29,973 nucleotides of DNA, taken from contig NZ_JAHYSG010000138.1 in NCBI RefSeq assembly GCF_022095675.1, positions 1 to 29,973 on the forward strand. The letters run 5' to 3'. This document shows, in pieces, positions 21,259-29,410 of the stretch; position 1 is the stretch's first letter; each line of letters starts with the position of its first letter. The position numbers and the translations under genes are program-made. The notes beneath the pieces are model-generated. The model saw only the letters and a list, made by a program, of their open reading frames with translations. It was not told where the DNA came from and made no database searches. The DNA comes from Dactylosporangium sp. AC04546 (GTDB taxonomy: Bacteria > Actinomycetota > Actinomycetes > Mycobacteriales > Micromonosporaceae).

Positions 21259-21837
21259 TGCGGGCATCAGCCTTCGAACCGCCGCGCCGAGACCGATGAG
21301 CAGCAACCCGAGCAGGAAGAACGCGACCGTGAAGCCGAGCGACGTGATCGCCACGCCGCCGTAGCCGAGCTCGTTGACGTCGAGGAACGGGTACGGGTAC
21401 TCGTCCACGAACACGCCCCGGATCAGCGCGAACACGAGGTACGCGAGCGGATAACCCAGCCACACCCCGGCGAACCACCAGCGCACCGGCGTGCGGTCGA
21501 GCACCAGCCAGGTGACCGCGGCCAGCAGCGGGGTGACCGTGTGGAGGAGCAGGTTGTGCACCGTGTTCCGGCCGTTGTCCTCCATGAAGAACGGGCTGGA
21601 CGGATTGGCCAGCAGGGTGTGGTAGACGCTGCCGGTGATGCAGCTGAAGAGCGTCGCCCCGCCGCGCACCCAGGCGGTGACCGGCCGGACCGTGGCCAGC
21701 GCCGACACCACGGCGATGATCACGCTGCTCTGCACGGTGAAGTACACGAACACGGTGCCGTCGTGGGTGTCCAGCAGCAGCGCCACGATCCCGGCCACAG
21801 CGCTCAGGGCGGTGAGCGCGCGGAAGACGACTGTCAT
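21214..21837 (-). CDS. Pr6Pr family membrane protein
   Basis: 207 residues from the ATG at 21837, with about six membrane helices (near 5-22, 32-50, 58-75, 94-113, 120-140 and 160-188). Sequence features such as FVYFTVQSS, NTVHNLLLHTVTPL, WWFAGVWLGYPLAY and EYPYPFLDV are typical of the Pr6Pr (FAR-17a/AIG1-like) membrane family. In eukaryotes, relatives act as hydrolases of fatty-acid esters of hydroxy fatty acids; in bacteria the role is unknown. The longer upstream open frame is spurious: a TACCTT box lies 6 nt before this ATG. The C-terminal 15 codons overlap the convergent FAD oxidase gene. Confidence 0.85.
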   Translation of the reverse strand: MTVVFRALTALSAVAGIVALLLDTHDGTVFVYFTVQSSVIIAVVSALATVRPVTAWVRGGATLFSCITGSVYHTLLANPSSPFFMEDNGRNTVHNLLLHTVTPLLAAVTWLVLDRTPVRWWFAGVWLGYPLAYLVFALIRGVFVDEYPYPFLDVNELGYGGVAITSLGFTVAFFLLGLLLIGLGAAVRRLMPASHEHARIEDPAGVQ

Positions 21838-21843
21838 GGCGGG

Positions 21844-21849
21844 AAGGTA
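21844..21849 (-). promoter_or_regulatory. -10 box of a leaderless promoter
   Basis: TACCTT on the minus strand, 6 nt before the ATG at 21837. It is divergent from the box at 21897, so two leaderless promoters lie back to back within 72 bp. Confidence 0.45.
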
Positions 21850-21896
21850 ACGGGAATTCGCCCTGTGGGAAAGGAGATGATCGGCGCCCGCCCTCG

Positions 21897-21902
21897 TACC
21901 GT
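21897..21902 (+). promoter_or_regulatory. -10 box of a leaderless promoter
   Basis: TACCGT exactly 7 nt before the ATG at 21910. No Shine-Dalgarno sequence sits at a useful distance. Confidence 0.5.
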
Positions 21903-21909
21903 TGGTGCC

Positions 21910-22806
21910 ATGCGCCTCGTGGCCGCTCTGCTCGCGGTGTCTCTCCTGGCCGGCTGCTCCGGCGGCCCGGTCTCGCACTGGGTCGACCCCTCCCCCACGC
22001 CGTCGGCCGCGGCGACGACCCAGCAGCAGTCGAAGCTCGCGGCCGTCGAGCTGCCGGCGCCGCTGGCCGCGCCGACGGGCAGCGTCTCGGTGTCGCAGCA
22101 GGAGGTGACGTACACGAGGGAGGGCCGGAAGCTGCGCACGGTCATCTGGATGCCGGACCAGCCGGCGAAGGCCCCCGCGGTGCTCTTCAGCCACGGCCTC
22201 AACGGCGCGCCGGAGCACTTCGCGACCCTGCTGCGGCAGTGGGCGTCGGCCGGTTTCGTGGTCATCGCGCCCGCGTACCCGAACACGACGCGCGGCGCCA
22301 AGCTCGACGTGTACGACGTGCTGAACCAGCCCGCCGACGCGAGCTATGTCCTCGGGCAGGTGCTCGCGGGCCCGCTCGGCCGGCGCATCGACGCGGACCG
22401 GCTGGCGGCGGCGGGTCACTCGGCGGGGGCGATCACCACGGTCGGCCTGTTCGCGAGCGATCGCGACAAGCGGCTGCGCGCCGGGATCGTCATGGCCGGC
22501 AGCGGGCTGGGGGTGGGGCTGGACTTCAGCGGTACACCTGCGGCGATGCTCTTCGTCCACGGCACCGCCGACCCGCTGGTGTCATATGCCTCCGGCAAGG
22601 CGGCCTACGAGGCGGTGCCCTGGTCCAAGGCGATGCTGACCATCCCCGGCGGCGACCACAACGATCCGTACCTCAGCCCCGGTTCGGCGTCCTTCCAGAC
22701 GGTCTCGACGGCGACCCTGGCGTTCCTGCGGCTGGAGCTGTACGGCGACCAGGCCGCCCGCCGGTCCCTGGAACCGACGAGCGACCTCGACTCGCATCTG
22801 ACCTAG
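21910..22806 (+). CDS. alpha/beta hydrolase lipoprotein
   Basis: 298 residues. The signal peptide ends in a lipobox, L13-A-G-C16, so the mature protein is lipid-anchored on the outer face of the membrane. A Ser/Pro/Ala/Gln-rich linker follows to about residue 55. The hydrolase domain shows FSHGL (93-97), nucleophile S171 in GHSAG, acid D221 in HGTADP and base His in GGDHND. It resembles the hydrolase at 18545 and may come from an old duplication. The longer open frame starting at 21541 is antisense to the Pr6Pr gene and is rejected in favour of this ATG. It ends 2 bp from the convergent MDR gene with no terminator between them. Confidence 0.9.
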   Translation: MRLVAALLAVSLLAGCSGGPVSHWVDPSPTPSAAATTQQQSKLAAVELPAPLAAPTGSVSVSQQEVTYTREGRKLRTVIWMPDQPAKAPAVLFSHGLNGAPEHFATLLRQWASAGFVVIAPAYPNTTRGAKLDVYDVLNQPADASYVLGQVLAGPLGRRIDADRLAAAGHSAGAITTVGLFASDRDKRLRAGIVMAGSGLGVGLDFSGTPAAMLFVHGTADPLVSYASGKAAYEAVPWSKAMLTIPGGDHNDPYLSPGSASFQTVSTATLAFLRLELYGDQAARRSLEPTSDLDSHLT

Positions 22807-22808
22807 AC

Positions 22809-23753
22809 CTAGGCGGTGTGGTCGATGACGACCTTGCCGAAGATGTCGCCCGAGTGCAGGTGCTCGAACGCCTTGCGCGCGTCGCTGAACGGCACCACCG
22901 AGTCGATGATCGGCCGCACCCCCGTGCGCGCCATGAGCGCCATGAGGTCGGCCAGCTCCTCCGGCGTGCCCATGCTGGTGCCGAGGATCTCCAGCTGGAG
23001 CGCGAACACCCGGCGCAGGTTGACCTTCGGCAGGTGACCGCTGGTCGCGCCGGAGACGACGATCCGGCCGCCCAGCTTGGCCGCCTTCATCGAGTGCTCG
23101 AAGGTGGCCTCGCCGACCGTCTCGATCACCACGTCGACCCGCTCGGGGAGCCGCGCGCCGGCCTCCAGCGCGGTGGCGCCCAGCGCCGCGATCTTCTCGC
23201 GCTTGCCGGCGTCGCGGCTGGTCGCGTACACGCGCGCGCCGAGCGCCTTCGCGATGAGCACCGCCGCCGTGGCGACGCCGCCGCCCGCGCCCTGCACGAG
23301 CACCGCGCCGTCGGCCTCCAGGCGGCCGCGGGTGGTCAGCATGCGGTACGCCGTGAGCCAGGCGGTGGGCAGGCAGGCCGCCTCCGCGAAGGACAGCTCG
23401 GCCGGCTTGGGCACCAGGTTGTAGGCGGGCACGGTGACCCGCTCGGCGACCGTGCCCTGGTAGTACTCCGACAGGATCGAGAAGTCGCCCTTCTCGGTGT
23501 AGACGACCGGATACACCACGACGTCGTTGCCGTCGGGCCCGACGCCGGCGGCGTCGCACCCGAGGATCATGGGCAGCTGCTCCTCCCGGAGCCCGACGCC
23601 ACGCAACGACCACAGGTCGTGGTGGTTGAGGGCGCTCGCGCGCACCTCCACCACCGCCCAGCCGTCGAGCGGCGTCGGTTCGGGAGCCTCGCCGATGGTG
23701 AGCACGGCGAGCGGGTCGGCATCGTCGAAGCCGGTCGCGAAGGCGGCACGCAT
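22809..23753 (-). CDS. zinc-free MDR oxidoreductase, quinone-reductase-like
   Basis: 314 residues of the medium-chain dehydrogenase/reductase superfamily. The GroES-like part holds VRASALNHHDLWSLRGVG and a GCDAAG turn; the Rossmann part starts at VLVQGAGGGVATAAVLIAKALGA. No structural zinc cysteine cluster is seen, as expected for quinone oxidoreductase-type members, and catalysis would be NAD(P)H-dependent. Substrate unknown. It lies 10 bp after the malic enzyme gene on the same strand, yet a TAGGGT box overlaps that gene's stop codon and lies 7 nt before this ATG, so it has its own leaderless promoter as well as possible read-through. Confidence 0.93.
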   Translation of the reverse strand: MRAAFATGFDDADPLAVLTIGEAPEPTPLDGWAVVEVRASALNHHDLWSLRGVGLREEQLPMILGCDAAGVGPDGNDVVVYPVVYTEKGDFSILSEYYQGTVAERVTVPAYNLVPKPAELSFAEAACLPTAWLTAYRMLTTRGRLEADGAVLVQGAGGGVATAAVLIAKALGARVYATSRDAGKREKIAALGATALEAGARLPERVDVVIETVGEATFEHSMKAAKLGGRIVVSGATSGHLPKVNLRRVFALQLEILGTSMGTPEELADLMALMARTGVRPIIDSVVPFSDARKAFEHLHSGDIFGKVVIDHTA

Positions 23754-23763
23754 GACCGCGACC

Positions 23764-24939
<1,176 letters not shown>

Positions 24940-25050
24940 GGGGGCTCCTTTGCCACGGTTGCCAGGCTGACTGTGCAGAGATGACGCGCGGCGCGGGTGA
25001 AAAGCGCGGGAAGCGAAGCTGCGGCGGGGGTCTCCCGTATCCGCAACACT

Positions 25051-25365
25051 TTACGCCCGGGCCCGCCGGAAGCGCACGGGTTGTGGCCACCAGCGAAATG
25101 TCACACGTCCGATGATGTCCGCGCGACCGTACCGCTCGGAATCGTCACTGGCGAACGGGTTGTCTCCCACGACCCACCACCCGTCACCATCCGCACGCTG
25201 CACACGCTTCACCACCAGCAGGTCGGGCCGGCTGCGGAAGCGTGCCACCACGACATCACCCGGGCGAGCGTGCGCGGTCCGCACGATAAAGATGCGGTCG
25301 CCATGACGCAATGCCGGGGCCATGGAGGGGCCACTCACTAGTGCCGCAAACCACGGCAGCCGCAT
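25051..25365 (-). CDS. sodX: nickel-superoxide dismutase maturation protease (S26 family)
   Basis: 104 residues from the ATG at 25365. A short signal-peptidase-I-like protease with nucleophile S14 in SGPSMAPAL, lysine partner K53 in LVVKRV and the conserved WVVGDNPFASDDSERYG segment. It is divergent from sodN, and SodX-type proteases remove the SodN leader to expose the nickel-binding His. A GTG at 25401 would add 12 residues and is in frame, but it lies closer to the sodN start and has no ribosome-binding site; GGGG sits 5 nt before the chosen ATG. Unlike most signal peptidases it has no clear membrane helix. Confidence 0.92.
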   Translation of the reverse strand: MRLPWFAALVSGPSMAPALRHGDRIFIVRTAHARPGDVVVARFRSRPDLLVVKRVQRADGDGWWVVGDNPFASDDSERYGRADIIGRVTFRWWPQPVRFRRARA

Positions 25366-25434
25366 GAAATCCCCGAACGTGGATAGGAGTAGGGTCAGCA
25401 CTGAGGATCATCGCAAATCACCCTGGAGGGTTCG

Positions 25435-25839
25435 ATGCGACTGTCGCGGATTTTCGCGCCGCGCACCGTGGTCAGCGCCCACTGCGACCTGCCGTGTGGC
25501 GTCTACGACCCGGCGCAGGCCCGGATCGAGGCCGAGTCCGTCAAGGCCATTGCCGAGAAGTACCAGGCCAGCAGTGACCCCGAGTTCCGCACCCGGGCAC
25601 TGGTCATCAAAGAGCAGCGGGCCGAGCTGGTCAAGCACCACCTGTGGGTGCTGTGGACCGACTACTTCAAGCCGCCGCACTTCGAGAAGTACCCGCAGCT
25701 GCACGCGCTCTTCAACGAGGCCACGAAGCTGGCCGGAGCGGGCGGCGCCAAGGGCTCCGTCGACCCGGCCGTTGCCGAGCAGCTGCTGGCGAAGATCGAC
25801 GAGATCGCGAAGATCTTCTGGGAGACCAAGCAGGCCTGA
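25435..25839 (+). CDS. sodN: nickel superoxide dismutase
   Basis: 134 residues. After a 15-residue leader (MRLSRIFAPRTVVSA) comes the nickel hook HCDLPCGVYD: H16, C17 and C21 of the precursor, which are His1, Cys2 and Cys6 of the mature enzyme. The rest is the four-helix bundle of the hexameric enzyme (KEQRAELVKHHLWVLWTDYFKPPHFEKYP). It dismutates superoxide in the cytoplasm. The leader must be cleaved by the protease encoded divergently next door. The Shine-Dalgarno GGAGGG ends 4 nt before the ATG. The gene ends at a strong intrinsic terminator. Confidence 0.98.
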   Translation: MRLSRIFAPRTVVSAHCDLPCGVYDPAQARIEAESVKAIAEKYQASSDPEFRTRALVIKEQRAELVKHHLWVLWTDYFKPPHFEKYPQLHALFNEATKLAGAGGAKGSVDPAVAEQLLAKIDEIAKIFWETKQA

Positions 25840-25857
25840 GCCTGCCCGCACCACAAT

Positions 25858-25893
25858 CCCCCATCCGGCGCCCGCCGGATGGGGGCTTTCTTT
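25858..25893 (+). terminator. intrinsic terminator after sodN
   Basis: A perfect 12-bp stem (25858-25869 with 25874-25885) with a 4-nt loop is followed by CTTTCTTTACTG. The GNAT gene starts only 23 nt later. Confidence 0.85.
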
Positions 25894-25915
25894 ACTGTCG
25901 TTTGGAGTTTCCGAG

Positions 25916-26404
25916 TTGATCCGCCCCGCAGTCCCCGCCGACGTTCCCGCCATCGTCGGGATGGTGTACGAGCTCGCCGAGTTCGAACGCGAGCTCGACA
26001 AGTGCCACCTCACCGAGGAGCAGCTGACCGCCGCGCTGTTCGGCGCCGACCCGCGCGTCTTCTGCCACGTCGCCGTGTCATCCGATGACTCTCCGATCGG
26101 GATGGCGCTGTGGTTCCTCACGTACTCGACGTGGGAGGGGACGCACGGGGTCTACCTGGAGGACCTGTACGTGCGGCCGGCCGCCCGCGGTACCGGCGCA
26201 GGCAAGGCCCTGGTCGCGACGCTGGCCCAGGTCTGCGTGGAGCGCGGCTACCCCCGGCTGGAGTGGGCGGTCCTGGACTGGAACCCGGCCCGGACCTTCT
26301 ACGACGCGCTGGGGGCCGGCCCGAAGTCCGACTGGGTCCCCTATCGGCTGTCGGGAGCCCCGCTGGCCGCACTCGCCGCCGCACAAGGTGCGGCGACGTC
26401 GTAG
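25916..26404 (+). CDS. GNAT acetyltransferase, diamine/SSAT-like
   Basis: 162 residues from a TTG start. The GNAT fold is complete: the acetyl-CoA loop is VYLEDLYVRPAARGTGAGKAL, followed by the C-terminal RLEWAVLDWNPARTFYDALGA. The FLTYSTWEG and EDLYVRP segments with WAVLDWN resemble spermidine/spermine N1-acetyltransferases and thialysine acetyltransferases. A polyamine or lysine-analogue substrate is a reasonable guess only. GGAG lies 8 nt before the TTG, and no ATG or GTG nearer the domain fits; the much longer upstream open frame crosses sodN antisense to nothing conserved. The anti-sigma gene follows 26 nt later, probably in one transcript. Confidence 0.9.
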   Translation: MIRPAVPADVPAIVGMVYELAEFERELDKCHLTEEQLTAALFGADPRVFCHVAVSSDDSPIGMALWFLTYSTWEGTHGVYLEDLYVRPAARGTGAGKALVATLAQVCVERGYPRLEWAVLDWNPARTFYDALGAGPKSDWVPYRLSGAPLAALAAAQGAATS

Positions 26405-26430
26405 AGTCGCGTGCGAGGGGGTTCATCGCG

Positions 26431-26862
26431 TTGACTCAGGTTGTGTCGAAGAGGTCCGGCGCCGACGGCGACGACGTCGTCCTGCTCGCCGTGCCGGCGT
26501 CGCCCGCGTATCTCGGCGTGCTGCGCACGGCCACCGCGGGCCTGGCCGCGCGGCTCCAGTTCACGCTGGACGAGATCGAAGACCTGCGGATCGCGGTCGA
26601 CGAGGCCTGCGCGATGCTGCTCGCGGTCGCGAGCGAGACCCCCCAGCTGGGTGACACGGTCGAGCTGTCCTGCCGCTTCACGGTCACCCCCGACGCGCTC
26701 ACGGTGGAGACGACGGTGCCCCTGGGGTCACCCGACGAGCGCCTGCCGGGCGGCGAGTCCTTCGCCTGGCAGGTGCTGAGCGCGCTCGCCGACGAGGTCT
26801 CGGCCACGGTCGACGGGCACCAGGCGAGCATCCGCCTGACCAAGCGCCGCCCCACCCCCTAA
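26431..26862 (+). CDS. RsbW/UsfX-like anti-sigma factor
   Basis: 143 residues from TTG 26431, which has GAGGGGG about 9 nt upstream. SPAYLGVLRTATAGLAARLQF, the helix DLRIAVDEACAMLL and the late segment SFAWQVLSALADEV match the actinobacterial RsbW/UsfX anti-sigma group, which sequesters SigF/SigB-type sigma factors. The GHKL fold is degenerate: the N-box Asn is replaced by Met (EACAM), and no DxGxG motif is present, so kinase activity is doubtful. Homologues usually precede a sigma factor gene, but here the next gene is a convergent FadR-type regulator, overlapping by 4 bp. The partner sigma factor must lie elsewhere. Confidence 0.85.
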   Translation: MTQVVSKRSGADGDDVVLLAVPASPAYLGVLRTATAGLAARLQFTLDEIEDLRIAVDEACAMLLAVASETPQLGDTVELSCRFTVTPDALTVETTVPLGSPDERLPGGESFAWQVLSALADEVSATVDGHQASIRLTKRRPTP

Positions 26863-27584
26863 AGTCTGTCCACCCCCAGGACCGGCTCGTTGCGGTGCTC
26901 GGTGGGGAGATCCTCCGGCCGGACGTGGTCGATGTGCTCCCGGGCGATCGACATGGCCCGGTCCACGTCCCCGTCCCGGATGGCCTCCAGCAGGGTGCGG
27001 TGGTCGTGGTCGATCTCGCGCCACATCGGCAGCGGGGCGGCGGCCTCCACCGCCCGCCGGTCGGCGACCGTGTAGAGCGGCCGCACCACGAGCTCCAGCA
27101 GCGCGTTGCCGGACGCCGAGGCCACCGCCAGGTGGAACGCGGCGTGCGCCTCGATGCGGCGGTCCAGGTCGTCGCGGTCCGGGTCGATCATCGCCCGCTC
27201 GAGCTCGACCAGGTGGTGCGGCTGGCGCCGGGCTGCGGCCAGGCCGGCCGCCGGCACCTCCAGCATCCGGCGTACCTCCAGGAACTCGTCTCCCCGCACG
27301 GCCCCGCTGGCGAGCAGCAGGCCGACGCCGTCGGACAGCGAGTCGCCGAGCGCCAGCGCGTCGGGCTCAGCGACGAAGCTGCCGCCGTTGACCCCGCGCG
27401 TGGTGACGATGAGGTGCTGGCTGCTGAGCAGACGCAGGGCCTCACGCACCGTCGAACGGCTCAGGCCCGACTGCTCGCACAGCTGCGGCTCGGTGGGCAG
27501 GCGCGCGCCGGGGCGTAGCTGGCCGGACATGATCTCGTCGCGAATGCGGTCGGCGAGAAGCTGATATGCGGGAGCGACCGTCAC
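26859..27584 (-). CDS. FadR-subfamily GntR transcriptional regulator (FCD domain)
   Basis: 241 residues from GTG 27584. The N-terminal winged helix (about 1-70) carries the GntR pattern LADRIRDEIMSGQLRPGARLPTE...GLSRSTVREALRLLSS...GGSFV. The C-terminal all-helical FCD domain (about 90-215) includes the metal/ligand histidines in HAAFHLAVA and REHIDHV. Such regulators respond to small organic acids or acyl-CoAs. The effector is unknown. GTG 27584 is preferred to GTG 27590 because a TACGCT box lies 8 nt before it. The stop overlaps that of the convergent anti-sigma gene by 4 bp. A same-strand membrane gene ends 37 bp upstream. Confidence 0.9.
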   Translation of the reverse strand: MTVAPAYQLLADRIRDEIMSGQLRPGARLPTEPQLCEQSGLSRSTVREALRLLSSQHLIVTTRGVNGGSFVAEPDALALGDSLSDGVGLLLASGAVRGDEFLEVRRMLEVPAAGLAAARRQPHHLVELERAMIDPDRDDLDRRIEAHAAFHLAVASASGNALLELVVRPLYTVADRRAVEAAAPLPMWREIDHDHRTLLEAIRDGDVDRAMSIAREHIDHVRPEDLPTEHRNEPVLGVDRL

Positions 27585-27592
27585 GACCACCG

Positions 27593-27598
27593 AGCGTA
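27593..27598 (-). promoter_or_regulatory. -10 box of a leaderless promoter
   Basis: TACGCT on the minus strand, 8 nt before GTG 27584. It gives the regulator its own promoter. Confidence 0.4.
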
Positions 27599-27621
27599 GA
27601 ACACGCGGCGATCCCGCGGGT

Positions 27622-28005
27622 TCATCTGACGCCGAGGGCGACCCGAGTCGACGGTGCGAACAGCAGGATGGCCCCGGCCAGGCCGAGGGCGAACAGCGGG
27701 ACGCCGACATACGGCTGACCGTGGGTGAGCATGGTCCACCCGATCGGCATCTGGAGCATCTGCACGACGATGCCCGGCCCGCGCGCCCAGCGCTTGCGGT
27801 GGTGCAGCGCGATGCCCACGCCGATGAAAATTGCGGCCATGAGCGCGACGTAGCCCGTCGATGAGAGCGCCATCTCGAGCGCGGCGAAATCGGCGGTCAC
27901 GTCCCAGTACACAAACAGGAGCGTCAGCGCGGCGAGCCCGGCGCCCTCCAGAAGGAGCAGCCGGACCGCCCACCGCAGGGTCGCCGGGGTCTGCTCGTCG
28001 TTCAC
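27622..28005 (-). CDS. small four-helix membrane protein
   Basis: 127 residues from the GTG at 28005, supported by AGGAAGG about 8 nt upstream. Four hydrophobic helices (near 12-33, 43-67, 76-95 and 98-117) with short loops; a basic HHRKRWAR loop between helices 2 and 3 points to the cytoplasmic side. I recognise no family with certainty; similar small integral membrane proteins of unknown function are common in Micromonosporaceae. The regulator gene follows 37 bp downstream on the same strand. Divergent from the lipid kinase gene. Confidence 0.8.
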   Translation of the reverse strand: MNDEQTPATLRWAVRLLLLEGAGLAALTLLFVYWDVTADFAALEMALSSTGYVALMAAIFIGVGIALHHRKRWARGPGIVVQMLQMPIGWTMLTHGQPYVGVPLFALGLAGAILLFAPSTRVALGVR

Positions 28006-28077
28006 TGAGGCATCCTTCCTGGTGGAGGTCCGTATCACCCCTGGTGCGGGTCCAACCTTATCGCGCATGGAAGGGGG

Positions 28078-28083
28078 TACAGT
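28078..28083 (+). promoter_or_regulatory. -10 box of a leaderless promoter
   Basis: TACAGT exactly 7 nt before the ATG at 28091. This favours ATG 28091 over GTG 28082, which has a GAAGG 7 nt upstream and would overlap the box. Confidence 0.5.
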
Positions 28084-28090
28084 GCCGCCC

Positions 28091-29029
28091 ATGCGAGCGC
28101 TCTTGGTGGTCAACCCCAATGCGACGACCACCACCGAACGCGGCCGGGACATCCTGGTGCGGGCCCTGCGCAGTCAGGTCAAGCTCGACGTCGCCTACAC
28201 GCAGCGCCGGGGCCACGCCGCGGATCTGGCGCGAGAGGCCGCCCGCGACGGCATGGACCTCGTGGTGACCCTGGGCGGCGACGGTACCGTCAATGAGGCC
28301 GTCAACGGCCTGATGACCTTCGACTCAGGGCCGGCCGCGCAGCGCGCCCAGGACCGTCCCGCGCTCGCGGTGGTGCCCGGCGGCTCCACCAACGTCTTCG
28401 CCCGCGCCCTGGGGCTGCCGAGCGACTGGGCCGAGGGCACCGGCGCGATCCTGGAGGCACTGCGCGACCGCCGCGAACGGATCATCGGCCTCGGCCGGGC
28501 GGACGACCGCTACTTCACCTTCTGCGCGGGTCTCGGGCTCGACGCGGAAGTGGTACGGCGGGTGGACCGCGCTCGCCACAAAGGCTCGACGTCGACGCCG
28601 TGGCTGTACTTCCGGGCGATCATGGCGCAGTTCGCCGCCACGAATCGCCGCGTTCCGCTGCTGACGGTCGAGCTTCCCGGCGAACCGGCGCAGACCGGGC
28701 TAACGTGGATGCTGGTGCAGAACACGGCACCATGGACATACATCGGCGAACGGCCGGTAGATCCGAATCCGCGCGCCTCGTTCGACACGGGGCTGGATGT
28801 GTTGGGCCTTCGGGAACTTCAGGTTGCGAGCACCACACGCACTGTGGCGCAAATCCTGTCGAACCGCCATGAACCAAAGGGAAAGCAGGTCCTGCGGCTG
28901 CACGATCTGCCCGGCTTCACGCTGACGGCAGCCAGGCCGATCGCTTTCCAGGTCGACGGAGAGTACATCGGAGAGTGCGACAAGTTGGATTTCGCGTCCG
29001 TCGCGGGGGCGTTACGCGTAGTGTGTTGA
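28091..29029 (+). CDS. diacylglycerol kinase-like lipid kinase (YegS/LCB5 family)
   Basis: 312 residues from ATG 28091. The catalytic domain begins MRALLVVNPNAT, with the nucleotide-binding TLGGDGTVNEAVNGL and the second family motif VVPGGSTNVFARALGLP. The C-terminal beta-rich half (YFTFCAGLGLDAEVVRR...; IAFQVDGEYIGE) is complete. Members phosphorylate diacylglycerol or sphingoid-type lipids at the membrane and recycle diacylglycerol into phospholipid; the real lipid is not known here. Other in-frame starts exist at 28082 and 28067, but the family start and the leaderless -10 box agree on 28091. Divergent from the small membrane protein. A hairpin with a T-run lies 155 nt downstream. Confidence 0.92.
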   Translation: MRALLVVNPNATTTTERGRDILVRALRSQVKLDVAYTQRRGHAADLAREAARDGMDLVVTLGGDGTVNEAVNGLMTFDSGPAAQRAQDRPALAVVPGGSTNVFARALGLPSDWAEGTGAILEALRDRRERIIGLGRADDRYFTFCAGLGLDAEVVRRVDRARHKGSTSTPWLYFRAIMAQFAATNRRVPLLTVELPGEPAQTGLTWMLVQNTAPWTYIGERPVDPNPRASFDTGLDVLGLRELQVASTTRTVAQILSNRHEPKGKQVLRLHDLPGFTLTAARPIAFQVDGEYIGECDKLDFASVAGALRVVC

Positions 29030-29183
29030 GTCACCCCCGGCGTGTGACCACTCAAGGGGGAGAAAGTTGCAGAGAGTCGCGAGGGAGACACCGCGGCCGC
29101 ATCTCCGAAAGCCCTTCGGTCGTTGACCGAACCGTACTACATTGGTTACTGACTGTTGCGATCCAGGGTCACCAGCTACCTCA

Positions 29184-29231
29184 AAGTCGGACAAACAGTA
29201 CGTGAGCTTGCTCACCGACTTGGATTTTTTT
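29184..29231 (+). terminator. hairpin with T7 run, terminator-like
   Basis: AAGTCG (29184-29189) pairs with CGACTT (29216-29221), and GTGAGC with GCTCAC inside it (29202-29215). The stem is followed by GGATTTTTTT. The asymmetric left bulge is unusual. It would end the lipid kinase transcript or insulate the whiB1 promoter. Confidence 0.5.
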
Positions 29232-29243
29232 GGTTTGGACCCC

Positions 29244-29249
29244 TTGACA
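29244..29249 (+). promoter_or_regulatory. -35-like TTGACA upstream of whiB1
   Basis: A perfect TTGACA. The hexamer 17 bp downstream, AGCATT (29267-29272), is a poor -10 and lies inside the CRP-type site. The real -10 is uncertain. Confidence 0.4.
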
Positions 29250-29260
29250 TCGCGGTAGTT

Positions 29261-29276
29261 CGTGAAAGCATTCACA
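29261..29276. promoter_or_regulatory. CRP/GlxR-type binding site upstream of whiB1
   Basis: CGTGA-AAGCAT-TCACA matches the TGTGA-N6-TCACA consensus at 9 of 10 positions. The centre is 142 bp before the whiB1 ATG. CRP (Rv3676) is known to control whiB1 in Mycobacterium tuberculosis, so the site fits its context. Overlap with the region just below TTGACA would suit repression or promoter choice; the direction of the effect is not predictable. Confidence 0.6.
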
Positions 29277-29410
29277 AGCGAAACGACCACTGAGCGTTGC
29301 CCGCACACGTGTAACGGATCTTCAGGCTCCGCCTAGCCGAACCGTCACACGAGATGCATATAGGGAATCACCAACAACGATCCGCGAAAAAAACAAGGAG
29401 TGTTGCCGCC

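Larger units (their letters stand above)
29030..29410. other. 381-bp regulatory region between lipid kinase and whiB1
   Basis: No gene is seen. The region is less GC-rich than its surroundings. It holds a 7-bp hairpin with loop GTT (29115-29131), a terminator-like hairpin plus T-run, a TTGACA box, a CRP-type site and a long untranslated leader ending in the whiB1 ribosome-binding site. Near its start, TTGAG (29026-29030) can pair with CTCAA (29051-29055), but no T-run follows. Confidence 0.6.

Noticed and set aside
28082..28090. GTG 28082 as start of the lipid kinase
   Set aside because: It has a passable Shine-Dalgarno sequence, but the family begins at MRALLVVNP and the TACAGT box overlaps this GTG and sits 7 nt before ATG 28091.
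29026..29060. Possible terminator right after the lipid kinase gene
   Set aside because: TTGAG/CTCAA and CCCCC/GGGGG can pair in alternative ways, but no T-run follows. The hairpin at 29184-29231 is the better candidate.
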